Shown: positions 25,982 through 34,006, counted from the stretch's first letter. The stretch is DNA of 34,159 bases from Alphaproteobacteria bacterium UBA1908 (GCA_002337525.1 DDGG01000003.1:94013-128171); one strand, 5' to 3'. A program made the numbers and translations. The notes: a model not told the origin generated them from the sequence alone.

Positions 25982-26329
25982 ATGAAAATGAAAACACTTT
26001 TGGCACTAAGCGCAGCAACACTTCTAACTCTCTCGGCTTGCGGTGAAAAAGGACAAAAAGCAAAAGATGAAGCAAAAGAAGCTGTGAAAGCTGCTGAAGA
26101 AACAGTTGAAGATGCGGCGCATAAAGCAGTTGAAAAAATTGAAGATGTTGCAGAATCAGCAAAAGAAAAAGCCGAAGGCGTTGCACATTCAGCAAAAGAG
26201 ACAGCAGAACATGTTGCTGAAAAAGTTGAATCAAAAGCTCATGAAGCGGTTGAAGCCGTTGAAAGCATGATGCACTCTGATTCGGAAGGAGCTGATGCTT
26301 CTGAAGATCAAGCAGAATCTGCTGAATAG
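25982..26329 (+). CDS. Small lipoprotein with Ala/Lys/Glu-rich amphipathic helix
   Basis: A 115-residue protein. The signal peptide MKMKTLLALSAATLLTLSAC ends in a lipobox (LSAC, Cys20), so it should be lipidated. With Gly-Glu after the Cys it should be sorted to the outer membrane if Lol rules hold. The rest is almost entirely Ala, Lys, Glu and Val, in repeating units of about 11 such as DAAHKAVEKIED, SAKEKAEGVAH and SAKETAEHVAE. This predicts one long amphipathic or coiled helix, as in LEA/apolipoprotein-like proteins. The tail is acidic. GGAGA at 25969-25973 supports ATG 25982; an in-frame GTG at 25937 would put residues ahead of the signal peptide. Role unknown; envelope stress or spacer functions are possible. 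Confidence 0.8.
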   Translation: MKMKTLLALSAATLLTLSACGEKGQKAKDEAKEAVKAAEETVEDAAHKAVEKIEDVAESAKEKAEGVAHSAKETAEHVAEKVESKAHEAVEAVESMMHSDSEGADASEDQAESAE

Positions 26330-26338
26330 TTTTTGATG

Positions 26339-26365
26339 AAGGGGCTTAGTCCCTTTTGATTTTTT
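26339..26365 (+). terminator. First of two tandem terminators after the lipoprotein gene
   Basis: AAGGGGC (26339-26345) pairs with GTCCCTT (26349-26355), including one G-T, around a 3-base loop. A T-rich tract follows to 26365. It lies ten bases after the stop codon. Confidence 0.8.
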
Positions 26366-26369
26366 ATAG

Positions 26370-26404
26370 AAGAGGGAATGCTTTGAGTGTTCCTTCTTTT
26401 TTTA
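26370..26404 (+). terminator. Second tandem terminator
   Basis: AAGAGGGAA (26370-26378) pairs with TTCCTTCTT (26390-26398), including one G-T, with an 11-base loop and an uninterrupted T-run. It gives the lipoprotein transcript two consecutive stops. Confidence 0.75.
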
Positions 26405-26471
26405 TAGGCTAAGTTCAATATCGCTTTTTTCCCTGGTTATAGAATCACTTGTCTTTTATTTATCAGGTAAT

Positions 26472-26837
26472 TTAATGAGACTGAGTTAATTGCTTTCCGA
26501 ATTTTTCACGAATCAACATGATGCTATTTTTATATTGCCGGATTTCTTGAACCAACGACATAGAGTCCGGAGTATCAAGATATTTCTCGGCGTTTTCCAG
26601 AAAGTTTTCGATAATTTGAGACTTTGTTAAATGATAGCCCGTATTTTTCCTGAACTTTTGATGAATCTCTTTCCAGTGGTCTTCTACTGTGCGAGGAGAG
26701 ACGGCAAACGCTTTTGCGACTTCTTTGCTTGTTTGTCCATGAAGGGAAGCAAGAAGAGTTTGCAATTGACGATTTGTAAGAACTCCTTTTTTGAGAAAGA
26801 ACTCGGAACTGGATAATTGTTGCTCATTTGTATGCAT
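26472..26837 (-). CDS. Short LuxR-type HTH protein without a sensor domain
   Basis: A 121-residue protein. Residues 18-62 (GVLTNRQLQTLLASLHGQTS, then KEVAKAFAVSPRTVEDHWKE) form a GerE/LuxR-type helix-turn-helix. The expected hydrophobic pattern and the S-x-R-T-V-E-x-H recognition helix are present. The remaining 55 residues are helical and charged. There is no receiver, autoinducer or PAS domain. GAGGT sits six bases before the ATG at 26837. It is divergent from the 971-residue HTH/NB-ARC/TPR gene, which starts 178 bp away and has its own LuxR-type HTH. It may be the dedicated regulator or partner of that locus (inference). Phylogenetically unrelated HTH families are possible but less likely. 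Confidence 0.75.
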   Translation of the reverse strand: MHTNEQQLSSSEFFLKKGVLTNRQLQTLLASLHGQTSKEVAKAFAVSPRTVEDHWKEIHQKFRKNTGYHLTKSQIIENFLENAEKYLDTPDSMSLVQEIRQYKNSIMLIREKFGKQLTQSH

Positions 26838-26922
26838 GCCGTTACCTCAATTTTATAGAAAAAATTTACCTGTTATTGTTTTACCTTATGGAATATTTAG
26901 GGAAGACTCTATCCTGAAAAAA

Positions 26923-26934
26923 CCTTTAGAAAGG
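26923..26934. promoter_or_regulatory. Dyad between the divergent LuxR-HTH genes
   Basis: CCTTT-AG-AAAGG is a perfect inverted repeat in the middle of the 177-bp divergent region. Its position makes it a candidate operator for one or both HTH proteins. No strong promoter hexamers or ribosome binding site are visible before the gene at 27015. Confidence 0.3.
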
Positions 26935-27014
26935 GCCTCTAGGGGAAAAAACACCGTGTTTTGAAAGATAAAAAAATGTGCTAGAAAGGAAAAAATAAAA
27001 TAGAAAAATATGAT

Positions 27015-29930
27015 ATGTCAGGTAAAGGTAACTTTTCAAAAGATCATACTCAAAATCTTTATGAACAGCATTTAAAAATAATTAACGGTATTAAGTTTAC
27101 ACGCCGTCAAATAGATATGATTGCGTGCCTGTTAAGTGGCTGGCCTTATAAGCGTATCGCAACTCATTTCTCTATTGCCTTGAGTACCGTTGAATCTCAT
27201 CTGGAGGCAGTTTCTCAAAAATTGGGAGCGGGGGGACGGAATAGAATTATTACCTTCATCGAAAGATCTGGAAAAGAAAAGTATATCAGGGAATATTATC
27301 AGGAATATATATCTGGCCATAAAAATTATCCCTGTTCCAGGGAAGCAAAATCTTTTAACTTTCTCCCTGCTTATTTCCTTAAAAAACAATCAAGAAAATA
27401 TTATTTTAAGCGAGTCTCTTTTATTCTATTAGGTCTCATTTTTCTGGGAGTATTGACTCCTGTTGTTAAATATTTTTCTTTTAACCGACCAGAAGAAAGT
27501 GAAATCATTCGTTCTGATCTTTCACTGCCACATGAATCCATTTTGTTAAAGCGTCTCGGGAGTCTGAAGAAAATTGAGAAGCAATTCCAGGGCCGAGAAA
27601 AGATTCAGACAGTTATTCTTTCAGGTATTGGTGGTGCCGGTAAAACGACGCTTGCTCGTCACTATGCCAGAGGTCAAAAAGCTTCTGTTGTTTGGGAAAT
27701 TAATGCAGAAACAAAAGAAACCCTGATGAATTCTTTCGAGGATCTGGCAATGGCTCTGGCAGTTACCGGAGAAGAAAAGTTAGGTATCAGCCTATTACGC
27801 GAAATAAGAGAGCCCGCACAACGAGAAAAACAGCTTTTTCTGATGGTTAAAAATTTTTTAAAAACTCGTGGAAGCTGGTTTCTAATATACGATAATGTAG
27901 AAAACTTTAATGATATTCAAAAGTATTTTCCTCATAATTCAGATATTTGGGGACAAGGTAAGGTTATTCTAACAACGCGAGACGATAATGCCAGGAACTA
28001 CCCTATTGTAAAAGCAGAATCCGTCATCAGAATTCAGCCCTTATCTCCTAGGCAGAAATACAGCCTTTTCAAGAGTATTCTTTCAAACAAGGAATGTTTT
28101 GATTTAAAAGGTAAAAAAGAGGCGTTAATTTTTCTGGAATCAATACCTTCCTTTCCTTTGGATGTTTCAACAACCGCTTATTACATCAAAGATACCCATA
28201 TTTCATATCAAGATTACTTAAGCCGTGCACAGATATTAAATCCTGATTTTGATAAAGCACAACAATCTTTGCTAAAGGAATTTAGCAATTACACAAAAAC
28301 GCGTTACGGGATTATTGCTCTTAGCCTTGAAAAACTAATGGGAGAAAATTCTGATTTTAAAGAACTTTTGCTTTTCATCAGTTTGCTTGATTCTCAAAAT
28401 ATTCCTGTGGAGCTTCTTAAAAAAGTGAAATCTAATCTTGTTGTTGAAAGGTTCATACACTCTTTACGTAAACATTCTTTTATCTCTGGCGAGCAAAACA
28501 TCAATGGAATACCAACATTTTCAATTCACAGAAGTGTGCAGTTTTTTATTCTAACTTATTTTGAGAAGACATTTTCTTTAAAGAAAATGATGAGTTATTT
28601 TAAAAAATATGTCATTTTATTTGATGGTTATATATCAAACTTAATAGATGAAAGAAATTTTACAAAGATTAAAACAAATATTATTCATGTTAAATCCTTT
28701 TTAAAGCATAAGCCACTTTTGAGTTATAAAGATTTAGCTACAATTTTATCAAAATTAGGAGATCTTTATTTTTTTTTAAATAATAATGGTGAAGCTCGGG
28801 TATATCTTGAGGATGCTCTTATCCTTAATGAGAAATATTATGGATATACTCATATCAAAACAGCTGACAACCTCGTAATATTAGGAAATGTTCGTGGGTA
28901 TATGGGCGCTCATTCAAAAGAAAAAAAATTAATCAAACGAGCTCTGTCTATTTATAAAAGTCACTATGGAGAATATCATCCCAAAGTGGCATGGAGTTTA
29001 ATGCACTTAGGCGAGGCTTATAGGTATTTAGGGCAATATAGAAAAGCCGAGAAGGCCTTTAAAAAATCTTTGAAAATATATGAAAAAGAATTCGGTCAGG
29101 ACTATACTGATACACTTTTATGTATGGTGAATCTAGGAAGTGTTTACAGGTATCTTGGGGAGTATAAGAAGGCAAAAGAGATTGGAGAAAAAGGGATTCA
29201 ACTTTATATTAAAAAACATGGTGGAAATAATTTCTACACCGCATGGCATATGATGCTGATGGGGGATATTTATAGAGAATTAGGTCAATATGAAAAGGCA
29301 GGATTTTTTTTAAAACGTTCTTATAATATTTATAAAGTTTACTTTGGCCAACAGAATATAAAAACGATCTGGAGTTCGATTTTTTTAGGGAACCTCTATG
29401 GAGAGTCACACAAATATGAAAAAGCCTTCAAGTTAATTGGAGATGGTTTTTCTACTCTTAAAAATTATTATGGTATGGACCATTATAGAGTAGGGTGGTG
29501 TTTGATACATTTAGGATGTGTTCATAGAGAATTTGGCAACTTTCAAGAAGCAGAAAAATTAATCAAAAAAGGAATTAAGACCTTTGAAGAATATTATGGT
29601 AAAAACCATACTAATACTGGATGGGCGCTATATGAATTAGGAAAAGTATTTCTAATGAACAATAAATTATCAACTTCAGAATCTTATTTGAATATATCAT
29701 TGCGAATTCTTAAACAAGGTCAGCACTCTAAAATGTATTCTTGTCTTGAGTCACTGGGAGATTTGTATTCCCAAAAGCATCAATCAGAAGGCAGTAGCGA
29801 TAAGAATAGTTTCAAAGGCAAAGCTATTGATTATTATAATCAGTCTGTCGCTGTGATTAAAAAATATTTTCCTGAAGGGTCTCCCCATCTAAAAAGAGTT
29901 CAGAATAAGCTTCGTAACCTTGGAAATTAA
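27015..29930 (+). CDS. LuxR-HTH / membrane segment / NB-ARC / TPR STAND NTPase
   Basis: A 971-residue multidomain protein. Residues 26-70 form a LuxR-type HTH (FTRRQIDMIACLL, then STVESHLEAVSQKLG). A basic stretch (121-133) precedes one hydrophobic segment at 134-153 (VSFILLGLIFLGVLTPVVKY). The NB-ARC-type NTPase follows: P-loop GIGGAGKTT at 204-212, Walker B WFLIYDNV at 288-295, VILTTRD at 317-323, and a GLPL-like SFPL near 390. About nine TPR units of about 42 residues (about 575-925) repeat patterns such as AWSLMHLGEAYRYLGQYRKA, as in kinesin-light-chain-like TPR_12. STAND proteins sense a ligand through their repeats and switch by ATP-driven oligomerisation; here the output domain would be DNA binding. 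No ribosome binding site is near the ATG, but an in-frame stop at 26982-26984 rules out a longer start. The DNA is clearly AT-richer than its neighbours. Confidence 0.85.
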   Translation: MSGKGNFSKDHTQNLYEQHLKIINGIKFTRRQIDMIACLLSGWPYKRIATHFSIALSTVESHLEAVSQKLGAGGRNRIITFIERSGKEKYIREYYQEYISGHKNYPCSREAKSFNFLPAYFLKKQSRKYYFKRVSFILLGLIFLGVLTPVVKYFSFNRPEESEIIRSDLSLPHESILLKRLGSLKKIEKQFQGREKIQTVILSGIGGAGKTTLARHYARGQKASVVWEINAETKETLMNSFEDLAMALAVTGEEKLGISLLREIREPAQREKQLFLMVKNFLKTRGSWFLIYDNVENFNDIQKYFPHNSDIWGQGKVILTTRDDNARNYPIVKAESVIRIQPLSPRQKYSLFKSILSNKECFDLKGKKEALIFLESIPSFPLDVSTTAYYIKDTHISYQDYLSRAQILNPDFDKAQQSLLKEFSNYTKTRYGIIALSLEKLMGENSDFKELLLFISLLDSQNIPVELLKKVKSNLVVERFIHSLRKHSFISGEQNINGIPTFSIHRSVQFFILTYFEKTFSLKKMMSYFKKYVILFDGYISNLIDERNFTKIKTNIIHVKSFLKHKPLLSYKDLATILSKLGDLYFFLNNNGEARVYLEDALILNEKYYGYTHIKTADNLVILGNVRGYMGAHSKEKKLIKRALSIYKSHYGEYHPKVAWSLMHLGEAYRYLGQYRKAEKAFKKSLKIYEKEFGQDYTDTLLCMVNLGSVYRYLGEYKKAKEIGEKGIQLYIKKHGGNNFYTAWHMMLMGDIYRELGQYEKAGFFLKRSYNIYKVYFGQQNIKTIWSSIFLGNLYGESHKYEKAFKLIGDGFSTLKNYYGMDHYRVGWCLIHLGCVHREFGNFQEAEKLIKKGIKTFEEYYGKNHTNTGWALYELGKVFLMNNKLSTSESYLNISLRILKQGQHSKMYSCLESLGDLYSQKHQSEGSSDKNSFKGKAIDYYNQSVAVIKKYFPEGSPHLKRVQNKLRNLGN

Positions 29931-29967
29931 TCCTTGAAAGATCAGCTTTGTGGTGCTTCTTTGGCAT
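29857..29967 (-). CDS. Possible 36-residue basic peptide antisense to the NB-ARC gene end
   Basis: The peptide begins MPKKHHKADLSRINFQGYEA. An unusually strong ribosome binding site, AAGGAGAGGAG (29983-29973 on the minus strand), sits five bases before the ATG. A TATACT -10-like word lies 30-35 bases upstream (30002-29997). The frame runs 63 codon bases into the 3' end of the 971-residue gene, on the opposite strand. I recognise no family. It could be a genuine small protein, a remnant of a longer gene, or chance. Confidence 0.3.
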   Translation of the reverse strand: MPKKHHKADLSRINFQGYEAYSELFLDGETLQENIF

Positions 29968-30014
29968 TCAAACTCCTCTCCTTGTTTGTTTTGTAGAGTA
30001 TACTGATCCAGGGC

Positions 30015-30037
30015 GATATAAGGCTGAGCCTCATATC
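30015..30037. repeat. 23-bp near-perfect palindrome in the intergenic region
   Basis: The sequence from GATAT at 30015 to ATATC at 30037, centred on AGGCTGAGCCT, is its own reverse complement apart from one arm mismatch and the central base. It could be a hairpin after the NB-ARC gene or an operator for the minus-strand small frame. The 304-bp gap 29931-30234 also holds a hairpin at 30061-30076, a 9-bp inverted repeat (30074-30082 / 30137-30145) and the putA promoter. I see no other gene in it. Confidence 0.6.
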
Positions 30038-30060
30038 CGAATAATAGTCGTATAACAGTA

Positions 30061-30076
30061 AATAGGCTGACCTATT
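30061..30076. repeat. Small perfect hairpin
   Basis: AATAGG-CTGA-CCTATT is a perfect 6-bp stem with a 4-base loop, downstream of the 23-bp palindrome. There is no T-tract, so its role is unknown. Confidence 0.5.
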
Positions 30077-30169
30077 ATAGCTTTGAGGCGATCTTTCTTG
30101 TGGGGGAATTGAACCAGGATGACCGGGTCAAAAACGAGCTATAATTTTCATTAAAAATTAGTACTTTTC

Positions 30170-30178
30170 TGGTATAAA
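30170..30178 (+). promoter_or_regulatory. Extended -10 promoter of the putA gene
   Basis: TGG-TATAAA matches an extended -10 element 56 bp before the ATG at 30235. A perfect TATAAT also occurs at 30140-30145, inside one arm of the 9-bp inverted repeat, without a convincing -35. Either could start the transcript. Confidence 0.4.
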
Positions 30179-30234
30179 TTCTTTTTAGCTGACTTAGAGA
30201 AACAAGCAAATAATAGAGAGGGAAAAACCCAACA

Positions 30235-33200
30235 ATGATCACTGCCGATTTTGTGCGATGTCACCGGCTCAATGAAGAAGAGCTTGTAACCAGTCTTTTA
30301 AAAGAAGTTTCCTTTTCAAAAGATTCCGAAACCAGAATTCAACAAAAAGCAAATGATCTTGTTGCCAATGTACGCAATTGTTTGGAAAAAAGCGATCTAA
30401 TCGATACTTTTATGCGCCAATACGAACTGTCAACCCGGGAAGGCGTTTTGTTGATGTGTCTTGCGGAGGCTCTTCTTCGAATTCCTGACTCGAAAACAGC
30501 CCAAGATCTTTTGCAGGATAAGTTGTCCCAGGCAGATTTTGAAAAATATTTTGAAGGCAGTTCATCTGTCCTGGTCAATTTATCGTCAAAAGCCCTGAAC
30601 TTAACGGCAGACCTTTTAAGAACTTCTCAGGGAAACTCTGATCAAAATTCCTGGTCTTTACGCCTTAAAAGCCTTCTTGCTAAATCAAGTGAGCCTTTTA
30701 TAAGGCGTGCTGCTTTTCAGGCCATGCGCCTTTTATCAAATAAGTTTGTCATGGGTCGAACTATTCAAAAGGCCTTAAATCGCGCTCGTCATGATAACAA
30801 GCTTGGGTATACACACTCTTTCGATATGCTTGGAGAAGCAGCAATGACCGCTGAGGATGCTCGACGTTACTTTATCGAATATCGAGATGCTATTCGAGCT
30901 ATTAAGAAAGCACGAGAAAAAGGCAGTCTGCAATCAGCACCCAGTATCTCTATTAAGTTATCAGCATTGCACCCTCGCTACGAAGTGGCTCAAAAAGATC
31001 GGGTTTTACAGGAACTTACCGAGCTTTTAAGGCGTCTTGCAGAAGAAGCAAAAGAAGCTGACATTGCTTTAACAATTGATGCGGAAGAATCAGAGCGCCT
31101 AGAGCTTTCTTTGAAGATTTTCGAAGCGTTGTCAGGCGATGCACATTTTGCAGGCTGGAATGGTTTAGGGCTTGCTGTCCAAGCCTATCAAAAAAGAGCC
31201 TCTTCTGTGATTGACTGGCTTGAAAAAATAGCGGAAAAACACGGTCGTCGTATTCCTGTACGTCTTGTTAAGGGGGCCTATTGGGATAGTGAAATAAAAC
31301 AGTGCCAGGAAGAAGGTCTCTCTGATTATCCCGTATTTACACGAAAGGCTTCTACGGATTTATCGTACATCGTTTGTGCCAAAAAGCTTTTGAATAATCC
31401 CGTTGCTTTTGCCCCAGCATTTGCAACCCATAATGCCCAGACAATTGCAACAATTCTGGAATTGGCTGGTGAGTCAAAAGATTTTGAGTTCCAGCGTTTG
31501 CATGGCATGGGAGAGACTTTATACGAAAACATTGTAGGAAAAGAATCGGGACATCGCTGTCGTATTTATGCACCTGTTGGGAACTATCGGGATTTGCTAC
31601 CTTATCTTGTTCGGCGTTTGCTGGAAAATGGAGCAAACAGCTCGTTTGTGAATCAGATTTCTGATAAAGCGGTTTCTTTGGATGAAATTAATCAATCTCC
31701 AGGGGTTCAGTTAAAATCGTATCAATCGTTGCGACATCCTGAAATACCTGTCCCAAAAGATCTTTTTGGACCGGAGCGTGTTAATTCAAAAGGAATTGAT
31801 TTTGCGGCTTCCTGTGAAACAGCCCCCTTACTAAAAGTCCTGGAAAAAGTACCTTATATAGAAGCTGCGCCTTTGATAAACGGAGAAAAACAACAGGGAG
31901 ATCTGCAATTCAAGAGGGCTCCCTTTCAAAACGAGACTGAAATTGGAACGGTGACTGTTGCGTCTCGGGAAATTCTTGAAAAAGCCCTCGAGATAACCCT
32001 TGATGCAGAATATTCCTGGACAACAGGGCCTGCCGAGAAGCGGGCGAAGGCCCTTCAAAAAGCAGCAGATTTAATGGAGGAACGTCTTTATGATTTTATA
32101 AGTCTATGCGTTTATGAAGGTGGGAAGACGTTGCCTGACGCCTTGGCAGAAGTTCGTGAGGCGATTGATTTTTGCCGATATTATGCTGTTCAGGGACTGA
32201 AAGACTTTGGGCAATCCATATCGTTGCCTGGACCAACTGGTGAAAGAAACGAACTTCGTTTTCAGGGAAGAGGGACATTTGTGTGTATCAGCCCCTGGAA
32301 TTTTCCGATGGCTATTTTTGTGGGGCAAGTAGCAGCAGCTCTTATGGCAGGAAACCCTGTTATCGCTAAACCAGCAGGGCAGACACCCCTCATAGCCTAT
32401 AAAGTTATTCAGGTCCTTCTGGAAGCTGGCATACCGGAAGAAGTTCTTCAGTTTGTTCCTGCCAGTGGAAGATTAATCGACAAGGTATTGTTACAAGATC
32501 CCCGTATTGCGGGCATTGCTTTTACAGGATCCACAGAAACGGCCTGGACTATTAATCAGACTCTTGCAAACAGGAAAAGTGACTTGATTCCCTTTATTGC
32601 AGAAACAGGGGGGCAAAACGTAATGATGGTTGATTCATCAGCTCTTTTGGAACAGGTTGTAAGAGATGTGATTCGATCGGCCTTTCAAAGCGCAGGACAA
32701 AGGTGTTCGGCTCTTCGTGTTCTGTTGGTTCAGGAAGATATTGCAGATCGGCTTCTGGAAATGCTGAAAGGGGCCATGATGGAACTTTCAATCGGAGACC
32801 CGCGTGCCCTTTCAACAGATATTGGACCTGTTATTGACAAAAATGCAGGTCAGGAACTTTATGGCTATCTTGAAAAGATGGCATCAACGTCAACGTTATT
32901 ATACCAATGTCCTCTGAAACCGGAAGCTATTAAAGGTGGGTCTTTTGTGTCTCCAACAGCTCTTGAGGTTGACAGTTTGAAGGATCTATCTGGCGAGCAG
33001 TTCGGGCCTATTTTGCATATTGTGCGTTATAAGGCTTCTGAATTTGAGGAGTGCCTTGATCATGTTAATCAGCTTGGATACGGTCTAACTTTTGGTTTTC
33101 ACAGTCGATTGGATCAGCGCGCACAATATATTGCCTCTCGTATCAAGGCCGGTAATATTTATGTGAATCGTAATATTATTGGGGCAATTGTGGGGTCACA

Positions 33201-33345
33201 GCCTTTTGGAGGGCGAGGGCTTTCGGGAACAGGCCCCAAGGCAGGGGGGCCTCACTATCTTCACCGGTTTGCTGTGGAACAAACAATTTCAACGGATACC
33301 ACTGCCCAGGGAGGGAACACATCTCTGATGACTCTGGAAGAGTGA
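30235..33345 (+). CDS. putA: Bifunctional proline dehydrogenase / delta-1-pyrroline-5-carboxylate dehydrogenase
   Basis: A 1036-residue PutA that oxidises proline to glutamate in two steps, with FAD and then NAD. The proline dehydrogenase barrel (about 150-480) shows SFDMLGEAAMTAEDARRY, DAEESERLELSL, RLVKGAYWDSEIK, FATHNAQT and FQRLHGMGE. The aldehyde dehydrogenase half (about 540-1020) has SPWNFPMAIFVGQ, FTGSTETAW, E790 in ETGGQN and catalytic C824 in SAGQRCSALR. The N-terminal ribbon-helix-helix repressor domain of long PutAs is absent, so this is the short, non-autoregulatory type near 1000 residues. The start is supported by GAGAGGG about 12 bases upstream. Proline catabolism would suit a bacterium living on host amino acids (inference). 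Confidence 0.97.
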   Translation: MITADFVRCHRLNEEELVTSLLKEVSFSKDSETRIQQKANDLVANVRNCLEKSDLIDTFMRQYELSTREGVLLMCLAEALLRIPDSKTAQDLLQDKLSQADFEKYFEGSSSVLVNLSSKALNLTADLLRTSQGNSDQNSWSLRLKSLLAKSSEPFIRRAAFQAMRLLSNKFVMGRTIQKALNRARHDNKLGYTHSFDMLGEAAMTAEDARRYFIEYRDAIRAIKKAREKGSLQSAPSISIKLSALHPRYEVAQKDRVLQELTELLRRLAEEAKEADIALTIDAEESERLELSLKIFEALSGDAHFAGWNGLGLAVQAYQKRASSVIDWLEKIAEKHGRRIPVRLVKGAYWDSEIKQCQEEGLSDYPVFTRKASTDLSYIVCAKKLLNNPVAFAPAFATHNAQTIATILELAGESKDFEFQRLHGMGETLYENIVGKESGHRCRIYAPVGNYRDLLPYLVRRLLENGANSSFVNQISDKAVSLDEINQSPGVQLKSYQSLRHPEIPVPKDLFGPERVNSKGIDFAASCETAPLLKVLEKVPYIEAAPLINGEKQQGDLQFKRAPFQNETEIGTVTVASREILEKALEITLDAEYSWTTGPAEKRAKALQKAADLMEERLYDFISLCVYEGGKTLPDALAEVREAIDFCRYYAVQGLKDFGQSISLPGPTGERNELRFQGRGTFVCISPWNFPMAIFVGQVAAALMAGNPVIAKPAGQTPLIAYKVIQVLLEAGIPEEVLQFVPASGRLIDKVLLQDPRIAGIAFTGSTETAWTINQTLANRKSDLIPFIAETGGQNVMMVDSSALLEQVVRDVIRSAFQSAGQRCSALRVLLVQEDIADRLLEMLKGAMMELSIGDPRALSTDIGPVIDKNAGQELYGYLEKMASTSTLLYQCPLKPEAIKGGSFVSPTALEVDSLKDLSGEQFGPILHIVRYKASEFEECLDHVNQLGYGLTFGFHSRLDQRAQYIASRIKAGNIYVNRNIIGAIVGSQPFGGRGLSGTGPKAGGPHYLHRFAVEQTISTDTTAQGGNTSLMTLEE

Positions 33346-33415
33346 CAAGCTGATTTCGGGAAGTGAGGATGCACCATGTATAAAAATTTTAAAGAAAGTC
33401 ATGGTTCTCCAGTTC

Positions 33416-34006
33416 TTAAAACCTCCTGATTTTTTGTCGGAGTGTTTTATAGGCTTTTTCAAGATGGTTTATATAAAGGTAGCAGTGATCCAGGCTTTTT
33501 CGGGTGTGCTCAAGGTTTTTCTCTATTTCCTCTAAAAGAGACTTTTTGTGAGATTTCAAGTCACGGGAAGAGCCTTTCAAAAACACATGAGACTGAAGCG
33601 GATAAAAAGTTTCCTCCAGGTACATCAAGGCGGTATGAAGATCCTGAAGCAAGTCTTCAACACGGGTAAAAGCCCTTTCGAAATCCTGGAAAATAAAAAA
33701 TTCCTCGGGAAAGCAGTTCTGTGCCAAAAGTTTTTTAAGACACTCCCTATGGGTCTTTATATTTTTTAGGGAAATCCGGGGGTCAATCACAGATTCTGCT
33801 ACAAATCCTGTCTGAGCCCGAATCCCGTTACACTGAAAATAAAATAACAGGGACTCATGACACTCGGGACAGCGAAACGTAAAGTCCTGATCAAGTCTTG
33901 CCTGAAGGGAAGGGATTTCATGAGCATAAACAAGTCTTCCCAGCTCTACACACCAGGCCACAGGAAGAGAATCGATATGCTCTGCGATCAAAGAGATTCT
34001 TTTCAT
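33416..34006 (-). CDS. Small CxxC protein with coiled-coil tail, possibly CoiA-like N-terminal domain
   Basis: A 196-residue cytoplasmic protein. The N-terminal part reads CVELGRLVYAHEIPS, then FTFRCPECHESLLFYF, with a later H-x-x-x-C (THREC). This recalls the zinc-ribbon start of CoiA-like competence proteins (G-x-L-V-Y-A ... F-x-CP-x-C). The nuclease-like domain of CoiA is not recognisable. The C-terminal 60 residues (SLLEEIEKNLEHTRKSLDH onward) are a basic coiled coil. I start at ATG 34006 with AGGAG nine bases upstream (34020-34016). An ATG at 34042 with a weaker AAGG is the alternative. It converges on putA, with 70 bp between stops. Function uncertain. Confidence 0.55.
   Translation of the reverse strand: MKRISLIAEHIDSLPVAWCVELGRLVYAHEIPSLQARLDQDFTFRCPECHESLLFYFQCNGIRAQTGFVAESVIDPRISLKNIKTHRECLKKLLAQNCFPEEFFIFQDFERAFTRVEDLLQDLHTALMYLEETFYPLQSHVFLKGSSRDLKSHKKSLLEEIEKNLEHTRKSLDHCYLYINHLEKAYKTLRQKIRRF

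Noticed and set aside
30090..30130. tRNA-like T-arm on the minus strand (GGTTCAATTCC)
   Set aside because: The T-loop word is present, but the flanking T-stem bases do not pair at two positions and no acceptor, D or anticodon arms can be built around it.
33376..33429. 17-codon plus-strand frame after putA with GAGG upstream
   Set aside because: Too short to support and in the gap between convergent genes; no recognisable sequence.
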